The notes: a model not told the origin generated them from the letters alone. A DNA stretch of 6,467 nucleotides from Leucobacter sp. (GCA_012510755.1 JAAZHL010000129.1:1-6467); one strand, 5' to 3'. Positions 1 through 5,940 are shown, counted from the first letter of the stretch. Numbers and translations: made by a program.

Positions 1-885
1 GAGCGCCGCCCGTAGCTGTGGTCCACACTCGCACTTGAGCGAGCCAAATGCTTCACCGGTAATGCATTCCGAATGCACGCGCACCAGCGAATTTTCGCCC
101 AGCAAGGTGCCATCAGGGCTCGGCGCGATCAGCGCCACATGATCGACGCCGCTTCGACGGTCACGGTAGGCGCGCATACGAAACTCACCGTGTTCGGTGG
201 GCACGAGGGTGTCTGCGCGCAAGCTGACCTGACGGTGCTGCGTTGGGGTGTGGGGGGTGCCAGCTGGGTCGACCTCGTCGAGATATTCAATGAGCTGCTC
301 GATCGTGATGACCGGCACACCTTCGGCTTCGCCCAGCTCGATGAGCCCTGGCAGCCGCATCATGTCACCGTCTTCGGCCACAATCTCGGCGATCATCGCA
401 ATCGGCCGCAACCCTGCGAGGCGCATCAGCTCGACAGACGCCTCGGTGTGCCCAGCTCGCGCGCGCACTCCGCCGTCGACCGCGCGTAGCGGCAGCACGT
501 GGCCAGGACGTCGCACATCAGTGGGCAGCGCATCAGGGTTCGCGAGCGCGCGCAGCGTCGTGGTGCGGTCAGCGGCGCTGATGCCGGTGGTGATGCCCTG
601 CGCGGCATCAACCGTCACGGTGTAGGCCGTGCCGCGAACGTCTTCGTTGCGCTCGACCATCATGGGCAGATCGAGCTGATCAGCGATCTGGTTCGTCATC
701 GGGGCACACAAGAGCCCCGACGACCAGCGCACCGTCCACGCGACCCAATCGGGGGTGGCGAGCTCGGCAGAGAGAATGACGTCACCCTCATTCTCGCGGT
801 TCTCGTCGTCAGCGACGATGACGGGCTTGCCCGCAGCAATCGCGGCAATCGCCTCTTCGATCGTGCTGATACCTGGGGTAGTCAT
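1..885 (-). CDS. ribBA: Bifunctional 3,4-dihydroxy-2-butanone-4-phosphate synthase / GTP cyclohydrolase II, RibBA (3' end outside window)
   Basis: This cytoplasmic enzyme would supply both riboflavin precursors: DHBP from ribulose 5-phosphate (N-terminal domain) and the diaminopyrimidine product from GTP (C-terminal domain). Translation from 885 runs open to base 1, giving 295 codons. Residues 1 to about 205 are the RibB domain, with the acidic metal-binding motif DDENRENEGD at 26-35, TGISAADR at 100-107, RPGHVLPLRA at 126-135 and GHTEASV at 145-151. The RibA domain starts near 215 and shows VRVHSEC (C274) and KCECGPQL (C285, C287). This C-x10-C-x-C spacing matches the zinc-binding cysteines of GTP cyclohydrolase II. 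The catalytic remainder lies beyond the edge, so completeness of RibA cannot be judged. The ATG at 885-883 overlaps the ribE stop (ATGA), and AAGGA lies 9 bases upstream. The DHBP synthase motifs look intact. Confidence 0.96.
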   Translation of the reverse strand, partial: MTTPGISTIEEAIAAIAAGKPVIVADDENRENEGDVILSAELATPDWVAWTVRWSSGLLCAPMTNQIADQLDLPMMVERNEDVRGTAYTVTVDAAQGITTGISAADRTTTLRALANPDALPTDVRRPGHVLPLRAVDGGVRARAGHTEASVELMRLAGLRPIAMIAEIVAEDGDMMRLPGLIELGEAEGVPVITIEQLIEYLDEVDPAGTPHTPTQHRQVSLRADTLVPTEHGEFRMRAYRDRRSGVDHVALIAPSPDGTLLGENSLVRVHSECITGEAFGSLKCECGPQLRAAL

Positions 886-1565
886 GAGTGTGATCCTTCT
901 GCTTGTATTGCTGATGCGTGCGAGCCCGCGGCGTCGCTTGCGAACTTCTTGAAACCCAGCATTCGGGCGACATGCCGCGCCAAAATATCGGTTTCGACAT
1001 TGACCCGGTCGCCCGGTTGTAGGTCGCCGAGAATCGTTGCGGTCAGCGTCTCGGGAATGAGTGAGACTTCGAACCAGGCTGGCTGATCCTCGACCCCCGA
1101 AATATTTGAGACGGTCAGTGACACGCCAGACAGCGTGACCGACCCCTTATCGACGAGCAGCGGGGCGAGCACGGGGACGAGCGCGAACCGCAGCACCCGC
1201 CAGTTGTCAACCGGGGTGACCGAGATGAGCTCTGCCGTGCCGTCGACGTGGCCCTGCACAATGTGGCCGCCGAGTCGGCTGTCGACTCGCGCCGCACGCT
1301 CGAGATTGACCTTGTCGCCCACGCGCAACTCGCCGAGCGTTGACATGTTGAGTGACTGTTGCATGACGTCGGCGGTGAACGTGCCGGCGCCGTCGGCTGC
1401 GGTGCCCTGGTCGATCACGGTGAGGCACACGCCCGACACCTGAATCGAGTCGCCGTGCTTCGCATCGCTTGTGACGAGTGGCCCGCGCACGGTGAGCCGC
1501 AGCGAATCGCCGACGGGTTCGATCGCGACGATTTCGCCGATTTCTTCGATGAGTCCGGTGAACAC
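882..1565 (-). CDS. ribE: Riboflavin synthase alpha subunit
   Basis: This enzyme converts two 6,7-dimethyl-8-ribityllumazine molecules into riboflavin plus the diaminopyrimidine, the last step of the pathway; family members act as cytosolic homotrimers. The 227-residue protein has the two tandem lumazine-binding barrels. The first (about 1-97) opens with the family signature MFTGLIEE and contains GVCLTV at 45-50 (C47). The second begins at GGHIVQGHVDG (99-109, with H101 and H106) and contains GVSLTV at 147-152. The length is slightly above usual because of a hydrophilic tail after about residue 207, rich in Ala and Ser. The start is GTG at 1565-1563, chosen because it gives the invariant MFTG terminus and follows GGAGG at 6 bases. 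Its first G is the last base of the ribD TAG stop. Its own TGA overlaps the ribBA start by four bases. Some naming schemes call this gene ribC. Confidence 0.97.
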   Translation of the reverse strand: MFTGLIEEIGEIVAIEPVGDSLRLTVRGPLVTSDAKHGDSIQVSGVCLTVIDQGTAADGAGTFTADVMQQSLNMSTLGELRVGDKVNLERAARVDSRLGGHIVQGHVDGTAELISVTPVDNWRVLRFALVPVLAPLLVDKGSVTLSGVSLTVSNISGVEDQPAWFEVSLIPETLTATILGDLQPGDRVNVETDILARHVARMLGFKKFASDAAGSHASAIQAEGSHS

Positions 1566-2746
1566 TAGTGGCCTCCGTCGTTCTGGTGGTGGTCTTCGAT
1601 TGCCGCTTTCACGAGCAGATCTGCGCCAAGCTGCGCGAAATGGATGATGCGCAGGCGCTTGATGCCAGGCATGCTGTCGATGCCGAGGTCGCCGAGGGCG
1701 AGTCGCGGGCCGCCGAGCAACGCGGGGGCGATATAGATGAGCACCTCGTCGACAAGGTCGGCCGCGATGAAGGAGCTTGCGACGGTCGGCCCACCCTCGA
1801 CAAAGAGGCGGCGCACGCCACGGTCGTGCAGGGCCTCGAGGTGTGCTACGAGGTCGTCGCCTGCGAACTGCAGTGGGGCGTCGAGCCCGTGCGCCACGAG
1901 CGCGGGGTGCTGATAGAGGTTCGCGCTTGCCGGGATCTCGCGTCTGCCGAGCACTACCGGAATGGGCTGTTCAGCGGGTGGCACAAGCAGGCCGCCGGTT
2001 TCTGAGCGTGCCGTAAGTGCTGGGTTGTCGGTAAGCAGCGTGCCTGTTCCGACGAGGATCGCGTCGGCCTCCGCCCGACGCCGGTGCACATCGCCTCGCG
2101 CATCGACGCCCGTGATCCACTGGCTACTGCCGTCGGCTGCTGCCGCGCGGCCGTCAAGGGTTTGCGCCCATTTGACGGTGACGTGGGGGCGTGGACGACT
2201 GCGGGTGAATACGCTGTGCGCGGGTGAATACGCTGTGCCGCTGTCACGCCGTATGCACTCAACAACATCGTGTGCACTCGAGCTCTGGCGGTCGAGCCAG
2301 GGGCGCAGCAGGGCGAGCGCTTCGTCTTCGAGTAGGCCAGAGGCGACCGTGACCCCGGCTTCACGCAGGGTGTCGGCGCCGCCTGATGAGGCGTCACCGG
2401 GGTCGCTCGCAGCGTAGACAACGGTGCCGATGCCCGCTTCGGCGAGTGCGACGGCGCACGGGCCGGTGCGGCCGGTGTGGTTGCAGGGTTCAAGGGTGAC
2501 GACCGCGACGAGTTCGCGTTCGCGGCCGCGCCAGGCCGCGGGCAGCTGCGAGAGCGCATCGACTTCGGCGTGCGGGGTACCTGCCCCGCGGTGCCAGCCT
2601 TCGGCGACGATGTGGCCATCGGGGCCGAGCAGCACGCAGCCGACCTGCGGGTTCGGGTCATTCGCTGGGCCACGTTCGGCGAGCGTGAGTGCGCGGCGCA
2701 TCGCCGCCCTCAGAGTTTCGCCTGCTTGCACCGTTACCTCGTTCAT
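1565..2746 (-). CDS. ribD: Bifunctional diaminohydroxyphosphoribosylaminopyrimidine deaminase / 5-amino-6-(5-phosphoribosylamino)uracil reductase, RibD
   Basis: RibD deaminates the pyrimidine made by GTP cyclohydrolase II and then reduces its ribose with NADPH. Numbering here is from the ATG at 2746 (393 aa). The N-terminal zinc deaminase domain has DPNPQVGCVLL (about 30-40), HAE at 59-61 and EPCNHTGRTGPC ending at C97, with C88 and C97 as zinc ligands. The reductase domain starts at VTVKWAQTLDGR (189-200), followed by VGTGTLLTDNPALT (232-245) and LFVEGGPTVASSFI (314-327). The linker between domains (about 152-186) is some 25 residues longer than in E. coli or B. subtilis RibD and contains a 19-bp tandem duplication. 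The frame is open to 2863, but that start lies inside the FMN riboswitch, so I reject it. ATG 2746 has no clear Shine-Dalgarno. A GTG at 2731 (GAGG 5 bases upstream) and an ATG at 2701 (GAGGG upstream) are real alternatives, both still ahead of the deaminase core. Confidence 0.95.
   Translation of the reverse strand: MNEVTVQAGETLRAAMRRALTLAERGPANDPNPQVGCVLLGPDGHIVAEGWHRGAGTPHAEVDALSQLPAAWRGRERELVAVVTLEPCNHTGRTGPCAVALAEAGIGTVVYAASDPGDASSGGADTLREAGVTVASGLLEDEALALLRPWLDRQSSSAHDVVECIRRDSGTAYSPAHSVFTRSRPRPHVTVKWAQTLDGRAAAADGSSQWITGVDARGDVHRRRAEADAILVGTGTLLTDNPALTARSETGGLLVPPAEQPIPVVLGRREIPASANLYQHPALVAHGLDAPLQFAGDDLVAHLEALHDRGVRRLFVEGGPTVASSFIAADLVDEVLIYIAPALLGGPRLALGDLGIDSMPGIKRLRIIHFAQLGADLLVKAAIEDHHQNDGGH
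2201..2238. repeat. Perfect 19-bp direct tandem duplication inside ribD
   Basis: Bases 2201-2219 and 2220-2238 are identical 19-mers (unit begins GCGGGTGAATACG). Because 19 is not a multiple of three, the two copies are read in different frames on the minus strand: one as TAYSP and the next as HSVFTR (about RibD residues 171-182). The repeat sits in the expanded linker between the deaminase and reductase domains. Loss of one copy would shift the frame before the reductase domain. Confidence 0.95.
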
Positions 2747-2790
2747 CGCATCTGAACTGCGCGCCGGGTTTGCGGGTGCGTTGGGCACCT
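2747..2790 (-). promoter_or_regulatory. ribD leader between aptamer and start codon (expression platform)
   Basis: These 44 bases separate the aptamer from the preferred ribD ATG. They contain a short hairpin, GGTGC-CCAAC-GCACC (2789-2775), directly after the closing P1 helix. No run of U follows, so a Rho-independent terminator is not supported. Control by translation initiation or Rho is more likely, as is usual for high-GC actinobacteria. No strong Shine-Dalgarno is visible within this stretch, which leaves the exact ribD start uncertain. Confidence 0.5.
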
Positions 2791-2946
2791 GCGTTCCTCT
2801 CATCCGGACTCGCACGTCGTCTCCCAGCCTTGCGGCTGGAATCGCGTGCATCACCGTCGGCACCGGAATTACACCGGTTCAACCTCGCTGGTGCGAGGGT
2901 CGCGGGCTTTCACCGCCGGTCTGGAATCTCACCAGCCCCGGAACAC
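2791..2946 (-). ncRNA. FMN riboswitch (RFN element) controlling the rib operon
   Basis: The minus-strand transcript here matches the RFN aptamer block by block. P1 is formed by GTGUUCC (2946-2940) pairing with GGAACGC (2797-2791), seven pairs with one G-U. Conserved segments follow in order: GGUGAGAUUCCAGACCGGCGGU, given here only as its landmarks GAUUCC and ACCGGCGGUGA; then AAAGCCCGCGACCC; a 6-bp stem with a UGGU-complement loop (2898-2883); ACCGGUGUAAUUCCGGU; CCGACGGUGA; and AGUCCGGAUGAGAG near the 3' end. The variable arm is a long stem, GCACG (2849-2845) with CGUGC (2816-2812), capped by CCAGCC-GCAA-GGCUGG (2839-2824), a GNRA tetraloop. Known RFN elements bind FMN and lower expression of riboflavin genes when FMN is plentiful; the position directly ahead of ribD-ribE-ribBA fits exactly. 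End points are set by P1 and could shift by a few bases. Confidence 0.96.
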
Positions 2947-3155
2947 GTATCTAGCTTAACGCTGAAAGAGCGAGACTATTCCCTTCATAGCGTGACTAGC
3001 TACTGGTCGAGGTCGAGCAGATCAACAATCCAATGACGAATTTCGGCGAGCGTGTCAGCGGACACAGTGGTGTCTGTTGCGGCTTCAGGCGCCGTCGATG
3101 CCGAGCTGCGTTCACTCCGCTGTTTCTGTCGCGCAGTTTGCGGTATCGGCTTCGA
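2947..3155. other. Intergenic region between short-chain dehydrogenase gene and FMN riboswitch
   Basis: About 209 bases without a supported gene. It should hold the riboflavin promoter near its left end. A small inverted repeat GACAC-AGTG-GTGTC lies at 3061-3074 but has no T-tract, so it is at best a weak transcription end signal for the upstream operon. The reading frame of the short-chain dehydrogenase stays open after its TAG stop down to another TAG at 3002-3000, and its last 20 codons read like an amphipathic helix; no start with a ribosome binding site supports a separate gene. Confidence 0.6.
2997..3025 (-). promoter_or_regulatory. Candidate promoter of the riboflavin operon
   Basis: On the minus strand TTGATC (3025-3020) and TAGCTA (3002-2997) are separated by 17 bases, which would put the transcript start near 2990, about 45 bases before the aptamer. 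The -35 matches the consensus at four positions, but the -10 is weak. TATGAA (2989-2984) is an alternative -10 with a poorer -35. Some promoter must lie between the short-chain dehydrogenase gene and the riboswitch if the operon is independently transcribed; this is the best pair I see. Confidence 0.3.
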
Positions 3156-4019
3156 CTAAAACGCCTCAACTTTTTGCTGCAGGCGGTTCATGCCGCCAAG
3201 CCACGAATCGGTGTCGGTGGCCCGCCTCGCATAGTAGTCCCCGACCTCGGGGTGCGGCAGAATCAGAAAACGATCGTGCTGCAGCGACTGCCACGCCAGT
3301 TCTGCGACAGCCTCGGGCGTGAGCGCCGTGTCGTGACTGAGCAGGTCTTTCAGCAGACCCGGTTGCTCGAGCATCTGCGTCTGCACCCCCTGCGGGCAGA
3401 TCGCCTGCACGACGTCGCCCTTGTGTCGGTAGGTTGCCGACAGCCACTCAGCAAAAGCGACCGCCCCATGCTTTGACACCGAATACGAGGGTGATCCGAG
3501 CATCGTCAACAAGCCAGCCGCAGAAGCGGTCACGATGTACCTGCCGCGACCCCGCTCGACCCACTCGGGCACCAACAACCTCGAGGTGCGCACATGCGCC
3601 ATCACATTGATCTCGTGAGTGCGGCTCCAGTCTGCCTCAGAGGTTTCGAGACCCCCGCCGCGCTCGATGCCAGCATTACCAAACCACACGTCGATACTGC
3701 CGAGTTCGGCACGGGCCGTGGCGACGAGCAACTGCACTCCCGACTCAGTGGCAATGTCGCTCACCACGCCGTGCGCGCCCAGCGCCGCCGCACGCTCGAG
3801 TACCTCGTCTTGCACATCAGTCATCACTACCCGCGCGCCACCCTGCACCATGCGGGCAGCAAGCGCGTGCCCGATGCCGCCGGCAGCGCCGGTCACCACT
3901 ATGTTGAGGGGGCGCGCATCAGCGCTGGTGGCTGACTGCGTACCTGCGCCCGCAGCTGAGCCTGCGCCAGCACTGCCACCCGCACTGGTCGATTCGCTTG
4001 GCTTGGGGTTCGGGGTCAT
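3156..4019 (-). CDS. Short-chain dehydrogenase/reductase (classical SDR)
   Basis: An NAD(P)-dependent oxidoreductase of 287 residues with a Rossmann fold. It shows TGAAGGIG at 43-50 (the TGxxxGxG cofactor loop), D68 at the end of the second strand (VVMTD, favouring NAD over NADP), NAG at 115-117, N138, S166 in VTASAAG, and the catalytic YSVSK at 179-183. The core starts only at about residue 37. Residues 8-33 are a Gly/Ala/Ser/Thr-rich low-complexity leader with no signal peptide or membrane segment. The ATG at 4019-4017 overlaps the TGA of the acyl-CoA dehydrogenase (ATGA) and has AAGAAGGA about 6 bases upstream. The frame is open further up to 4193, but that would overlap the dehydrogenase by 178 bases and add an Arg-rich shadow peptide, so I reject it. 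Coupling to the dehydrogenase suggests a linked substrate such as a 3-hydroxyacyl-CoA or an alcohol/ketone, but the substrate is not readable from the sequence. Confidence 0.93.
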   Translation of the reverse strand: MTPNPKPSESTSAGGSAGAGSAAGAGTQSATSADARPLNIVVTGAAGGIGHALAARMVQGGARVVMTDVQDEVLERAAALGAHGVVSDIATESGVQLLVATARAELGSIDVWFGNAGIERGGGLETSEADWSRTHEINVMAHVRTSRLLVPEWVERGRGRYIVTASAAGLLTMLGSPSYSVSKHGAVAFAEWLSATYRHKGDVVQAICPQGVQTQMLEQPGLLKDLLSHDTALTPEAVAELAWQSLQHDRFLILPHPEVGDYYARRATDTDSWLGGMNRLQQKVEAF

Positions 4020-5845
4020 ATGAGTCCTTCTTCGAGTTCGACAAGCGTCTGGTCGCGCGATTCGAGCAGCGCGAACTGTGGGTCGACGCGGGGCAGCACA
4101 TGCGTCACGAAGAACGCGACGGTTTGGCGTTTGGCGCGCGCGAAGGCATCGTCGCGACCGGCCAGAGCAGTCAGCTGATCGAGCAGCAGCCACGCGACCA
4201 CGACATCGCCGGCTGCCTCGAGATAGGTGGTGGCATTTGCGAGTGCCTGCTCGGCATTTCCCTCAGCCCACAGCGTCGCGGTGACCGACTCGAGCGTGTC
4301 GACACGTGCCGCAACCAGGTCGGCCAACGCACCATCGGCCAACGCGCCGTCAGCATTCGCTCCACCCTCGCGCACTCGCGCCAGCGTCTCTCGTATGCGT
4401 GCGAGCAGCGCAGTGAACGCCGCGCCGTCATGCATGCGCACCTTGCGGCCGAGCAGGTCGAGGCCTTGAATGCCGTGCGTGCCCTCGTGAATGGGGTTAA
4501 GACGGTTGTCGCGGTAGAACTGCTCGAGCGGAAAGTCGCGAGTGTAGCCGCTGCCGCCTAGCACCTGGATAGCGAGATCGTTCGCAACCAGACACCACTG
4601 CGAGGGCCAGCTCTTGGCTACCGGGGTGATGATGTCGATGAGCAGGTCTGCGGCCGCACGCTCAGCCTCAGTAGCGGCTGACTCGCTTTCGTCGAGCAGC
4701 TTTGCAGTGTAGAGGCTGACCGCCGCCCCGCCCTCGGTATATGCCTTCATGAGCATGAGCATGCGGCGCACGTCTGGGTGTCGTGTTAGCGGCACCTGCG
4801 GCAACGACGGGTCTTTCGCGCTCAACTCGCGACCCTGCAAGCGTTCTCGCGCATACTTGCGGGCGTGTAAGAAGCTCGACATGCCGAGTGCGGCGGCAGA
4901 GGCGCCGACCGCGATGCGCGCTTCGTTCATCATCAAGAACATGTAGCGCAGGCCCTCGCCCTCATCGCCAATGAGGTAGCCGACGGCTCCCGGGGTCGCA
5001 TTGCCAGCAGCATCACCGACGGGGTGTGTCCCCGACCCATAGCTCAGCGCCGTGTTCACGGTGCCGCGATAGCCCATCTTGTGATTGAGCCCCACGAGCG
5101 ACACATCGTTGCGCTCACCGAGTTCGCCCGGCTCGCCAAGCCACTTCGGAACAACAAACAGCGACAGCCCCTTTGTGCCAGGCCCGCCGGTGCGAGCAAG
5201 CACGAGGTGCACGATGTTCTCAGAAAGATCGTGCTCGCCACCTGAGATCCACATCTTGTCGCCGCGCACGCGGTAGGTGCCGTCGGGCTGCCGCACCGCG
5301 CTCGTCTTGAGGTCGCCGAGTGACGAGCCGATACCCGGCTCTGAGAGGTTCATGGTGCCGTACCAGCGCCCGTCGAGCATCGGCGGCACATATTTCTCGA
5401 CGAGCTCGGATGAGGCGTGCTCGTGAATCAGGTGCGCTGCTGCGACGGTGAGCATCGCGTATGAGATGGTCGACAGGTTCGCCGCTTGAAACCACATGAA
5501 TGCCACACGGTAGACGACGTGCGGCAGTTGAAACCCGCCGTCCGCCTCGTCCATAGTCGCCGAGAGAAACCCTGCTTCGGCATAGGCATCGAGCGCGGGC
5601 TTCACCGCGTCGATGATGCGCACGCGCCCTTCGACCAGCGTTGGCTCGTTGAGATCTGCTTCGCGGTTGTGTGGCAAGAAGAGTTCTTCTGCGAGCTGCT
5701 GACTGAGGTCGAGCATGCCGTCAAAGGTTTCGCGGCTGTGGTCGCGGTAGCGTTCGAGCTGCGTGAGGCTCTCAATCTTTAGCCAGTCGTAGAGACAAAA
5801 ATCTAGCTCAGTGCGGTCAAGAACGAGCGACTCGTTGCGATCCAT
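4016..5845 (-). CDS. Acyl-CoA dehydrogenase, large (about 600 aa) DmdC-like/FadE type
   Basis: An FAD-dependent flavoenzyme expected to oxidise an acyl-CoA to the 2-enoyl-CoA, passing electrons to ETF. At 609 residues it belongs to the long acyl-CoA dehydrogenase group with an extra N-terminal segment and a C-terminal extension, like DmdC (3-methylmercaptopropionyl-CoA dehydrogenase), rather than the 380-residue type. Visible landmarks are MNLSEPGIGSSLGDLKTSA (165-183, flavin/substrate loop), GDKMWISGGEHDLSENIVHLVLAR (195-218, landmark residues GEHD), NHKMGYRG (254-261), NEARIAVGASAAALG (307-321), QVLGGSGYTRDFPLEQFYRD (427-446) and IHEGTHGIQGLDLLGRK (452-468). E454 aligns with the catalytic glutamate of DmdC-type enzymes. 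The C-terminal helical domain runs from about 470 and contains a short ADGALADGALADL duplication. The ATG at 5845 follows AAAGGAG by 4 bases. Similarity to DmdC does not prove sulfur-compound metabolism; many members act on ordinary fatty acyl-CoAs. Confidence 0.94.
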   Translation of the reverse strand: MDRNESLVLDRTELDFCLYDWLKIESLTQLERYRDHSRETFDGMLDLSQQLAEELFLPHNREADLNEPTLVEGRVRIIDAVKPALDAYAEAGFLSATMDEADGGFQLPHVVYRVAFMWFQAANLSTISYAMLTVAAAHLIHEHASSELVEKYVPPMLDGRWYGTMNLSEPGIGSSLGDLKTSAVRQPDGTYRVRGDKMWISGGEHDLSENIVHLVLARTGGPGTKGLSLFVVPKWLGEPGELGERNDVSLVGLNHKMGYRGTVNTALSYGSGTHPVGDAAGNATPGAVGYLIGDEGEGLRYMFLMMNEARIAVGASAAALGMSSFLHARKYARERLQGRELSAKDPSLPQVPLTRHPDVRRMLMLMKAYTEGGAAVSLYTAKLLDESESAATEAERAAADLLIDIITPVAKSWPSQWCLVANDLAIQVLGGSGYTRDFPLEQFYRDNRLNPIHEGTHGIQGLDLLGRKVRMHDGAAFTALLARIRETLARVREGGANADGALADGALADLVAARVDTLESVTATLWAEGNAEQALANATTYLEAAGDVVVAWLLLDQLTALAGRDDAFARAKRQTVAFFVTHVLPRVDPQFALLESRDQTLVELEEGLI

Positions 5846-5875
5846 TGGGCTCCTTTGGTCATGGCTGCTGTTGTT

Positions 5876-5904
5876 ACGCTAATCTGAAAAACAGAATTTG
5901 TAAA
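5876..5904 (-). promoter_or_regulatory. Candidate promoter of the acyl-CoA dehydrogenase operon
   Basis: On the minus strand TTTACA (5904-5899, five of six consensus bases) and TAGCGT (5881-5876, weak) are separated by 17 bases. Transcription would start near 5869, leaving a leader of about 24 bases before the ATG at 5845 with its AAAGGAG site. The -35 element lies within the inverted repeat at 5894-5913. Confidence 0.4.
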
Positions 5905-5912
5905 ACTAAATT
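5884..5912 (+). promoter_or_regulatory. Candidate promoter of the TetR-family gene
   Basis: CTGAAA (5884-5889) and TAAATT (5907-5912), separated by 17 bases, each match the sigma-70-type consensus at four of six positions. Transcription would begin near 5919, 28 bases before the ATG at 5947. It overlaps the inverted repeat and the oppositely oriented promoter, as expected for an autoregulated divergent pair. Confidence 0.35.
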
Positions 5913-5913
5913 C
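5894..5913. promoter_or_regulatory. Inverted repeat, likely operator of the divergent TetR-family regulator
   Basis: GAATTT (5894-5899) and AAATTC (5908-5913) form a perfect 6-bp inverted repeat with an 8-base spacer, in the AT-rich centre of the 101-base divergent gap. Size and symmetry suit a TetR-family dimer. A smaller repeat, TCTG-AAAAA-CAGA (5883-5895), adjoins it. The site covers the -35 of the candidate leftward promoter and the -10 of the rightward one, so binding could repress both. The link to this regulator is inferred from position only. Confidence 0.55.
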
Positions 5914-5936
5914 ACTTTTTTCGACGAGGATCGCCT

Positions 5937-5940
5937 GGAG
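5937..5940 (+). promoter_or_regulatory. Ribosome binding site deciding the tetR-type start
   Basis: GGAG lies 6 bases before the ATG at 5947. It supports this start, which gives a 17-residue Pro/Ala-rich lead before the helix-turn-helix domain. Confidence 0.7.

Noticed and set aside
499..1086. Plus-strand open frame of 195 codons across ribBA and ribE
   Set aside because: It is antisense to two well-recognised genes, has no recognisable domain, and is explained by GC-rich codon bias.
1954..2673. Minus-strand open frame of 239 codons in another frame within ribD
   Set aside because: The product is Ser/Arg/Pro-rich without domains and the overlapping RibD frame has all family motifs. I also considered it as evidence of a frameshift at the 19-bp repeat, but the RibD frame is intact on both sides.
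2747..2863. N-terminal extension of ribD from a start at 2863
   Set aside because: It lies inside the FMN aptamer and its leader, has no deaminase similarity, and the conserved protein begins well downstream.
3000..3065. A 21-codon GTG-started small gene
   Set aside because: There is no ribosome binding site upstream and the length is too short to support from one sequence; recorded only as a finding about the open frame.
3061..3074. Hairpin GACAC-AGTG-GTGTC as a Rho-independent terminator
   Set aside because: The stem is only five pairs and no T-run follows on either strand.
3033..3476. Plus-strand open frame of 147 codons crossing the SDR 3' end
   Set aside because: It has no recognisable domain, no convincing ribosome site, and is mostly antisense to conserved SDR sequence.
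4020..4193. N-terminal extension of the short-chain dehydrogenase from a start at 4193
   Set aside because: It would overlap the acyl-CoA dehydrogenase by 178 bases and encodes an Arg-rich out-of-frame shadow; ATG 4019 has a good ribosome site and the usual ATGA coupling.
3998..4561. Plus-strand open frame of 187 codons opposite the acyl-CoA dehydrogenase 3' end
   Set aside because: It is antisense to a conserved coding region and looks like a composition shadow.
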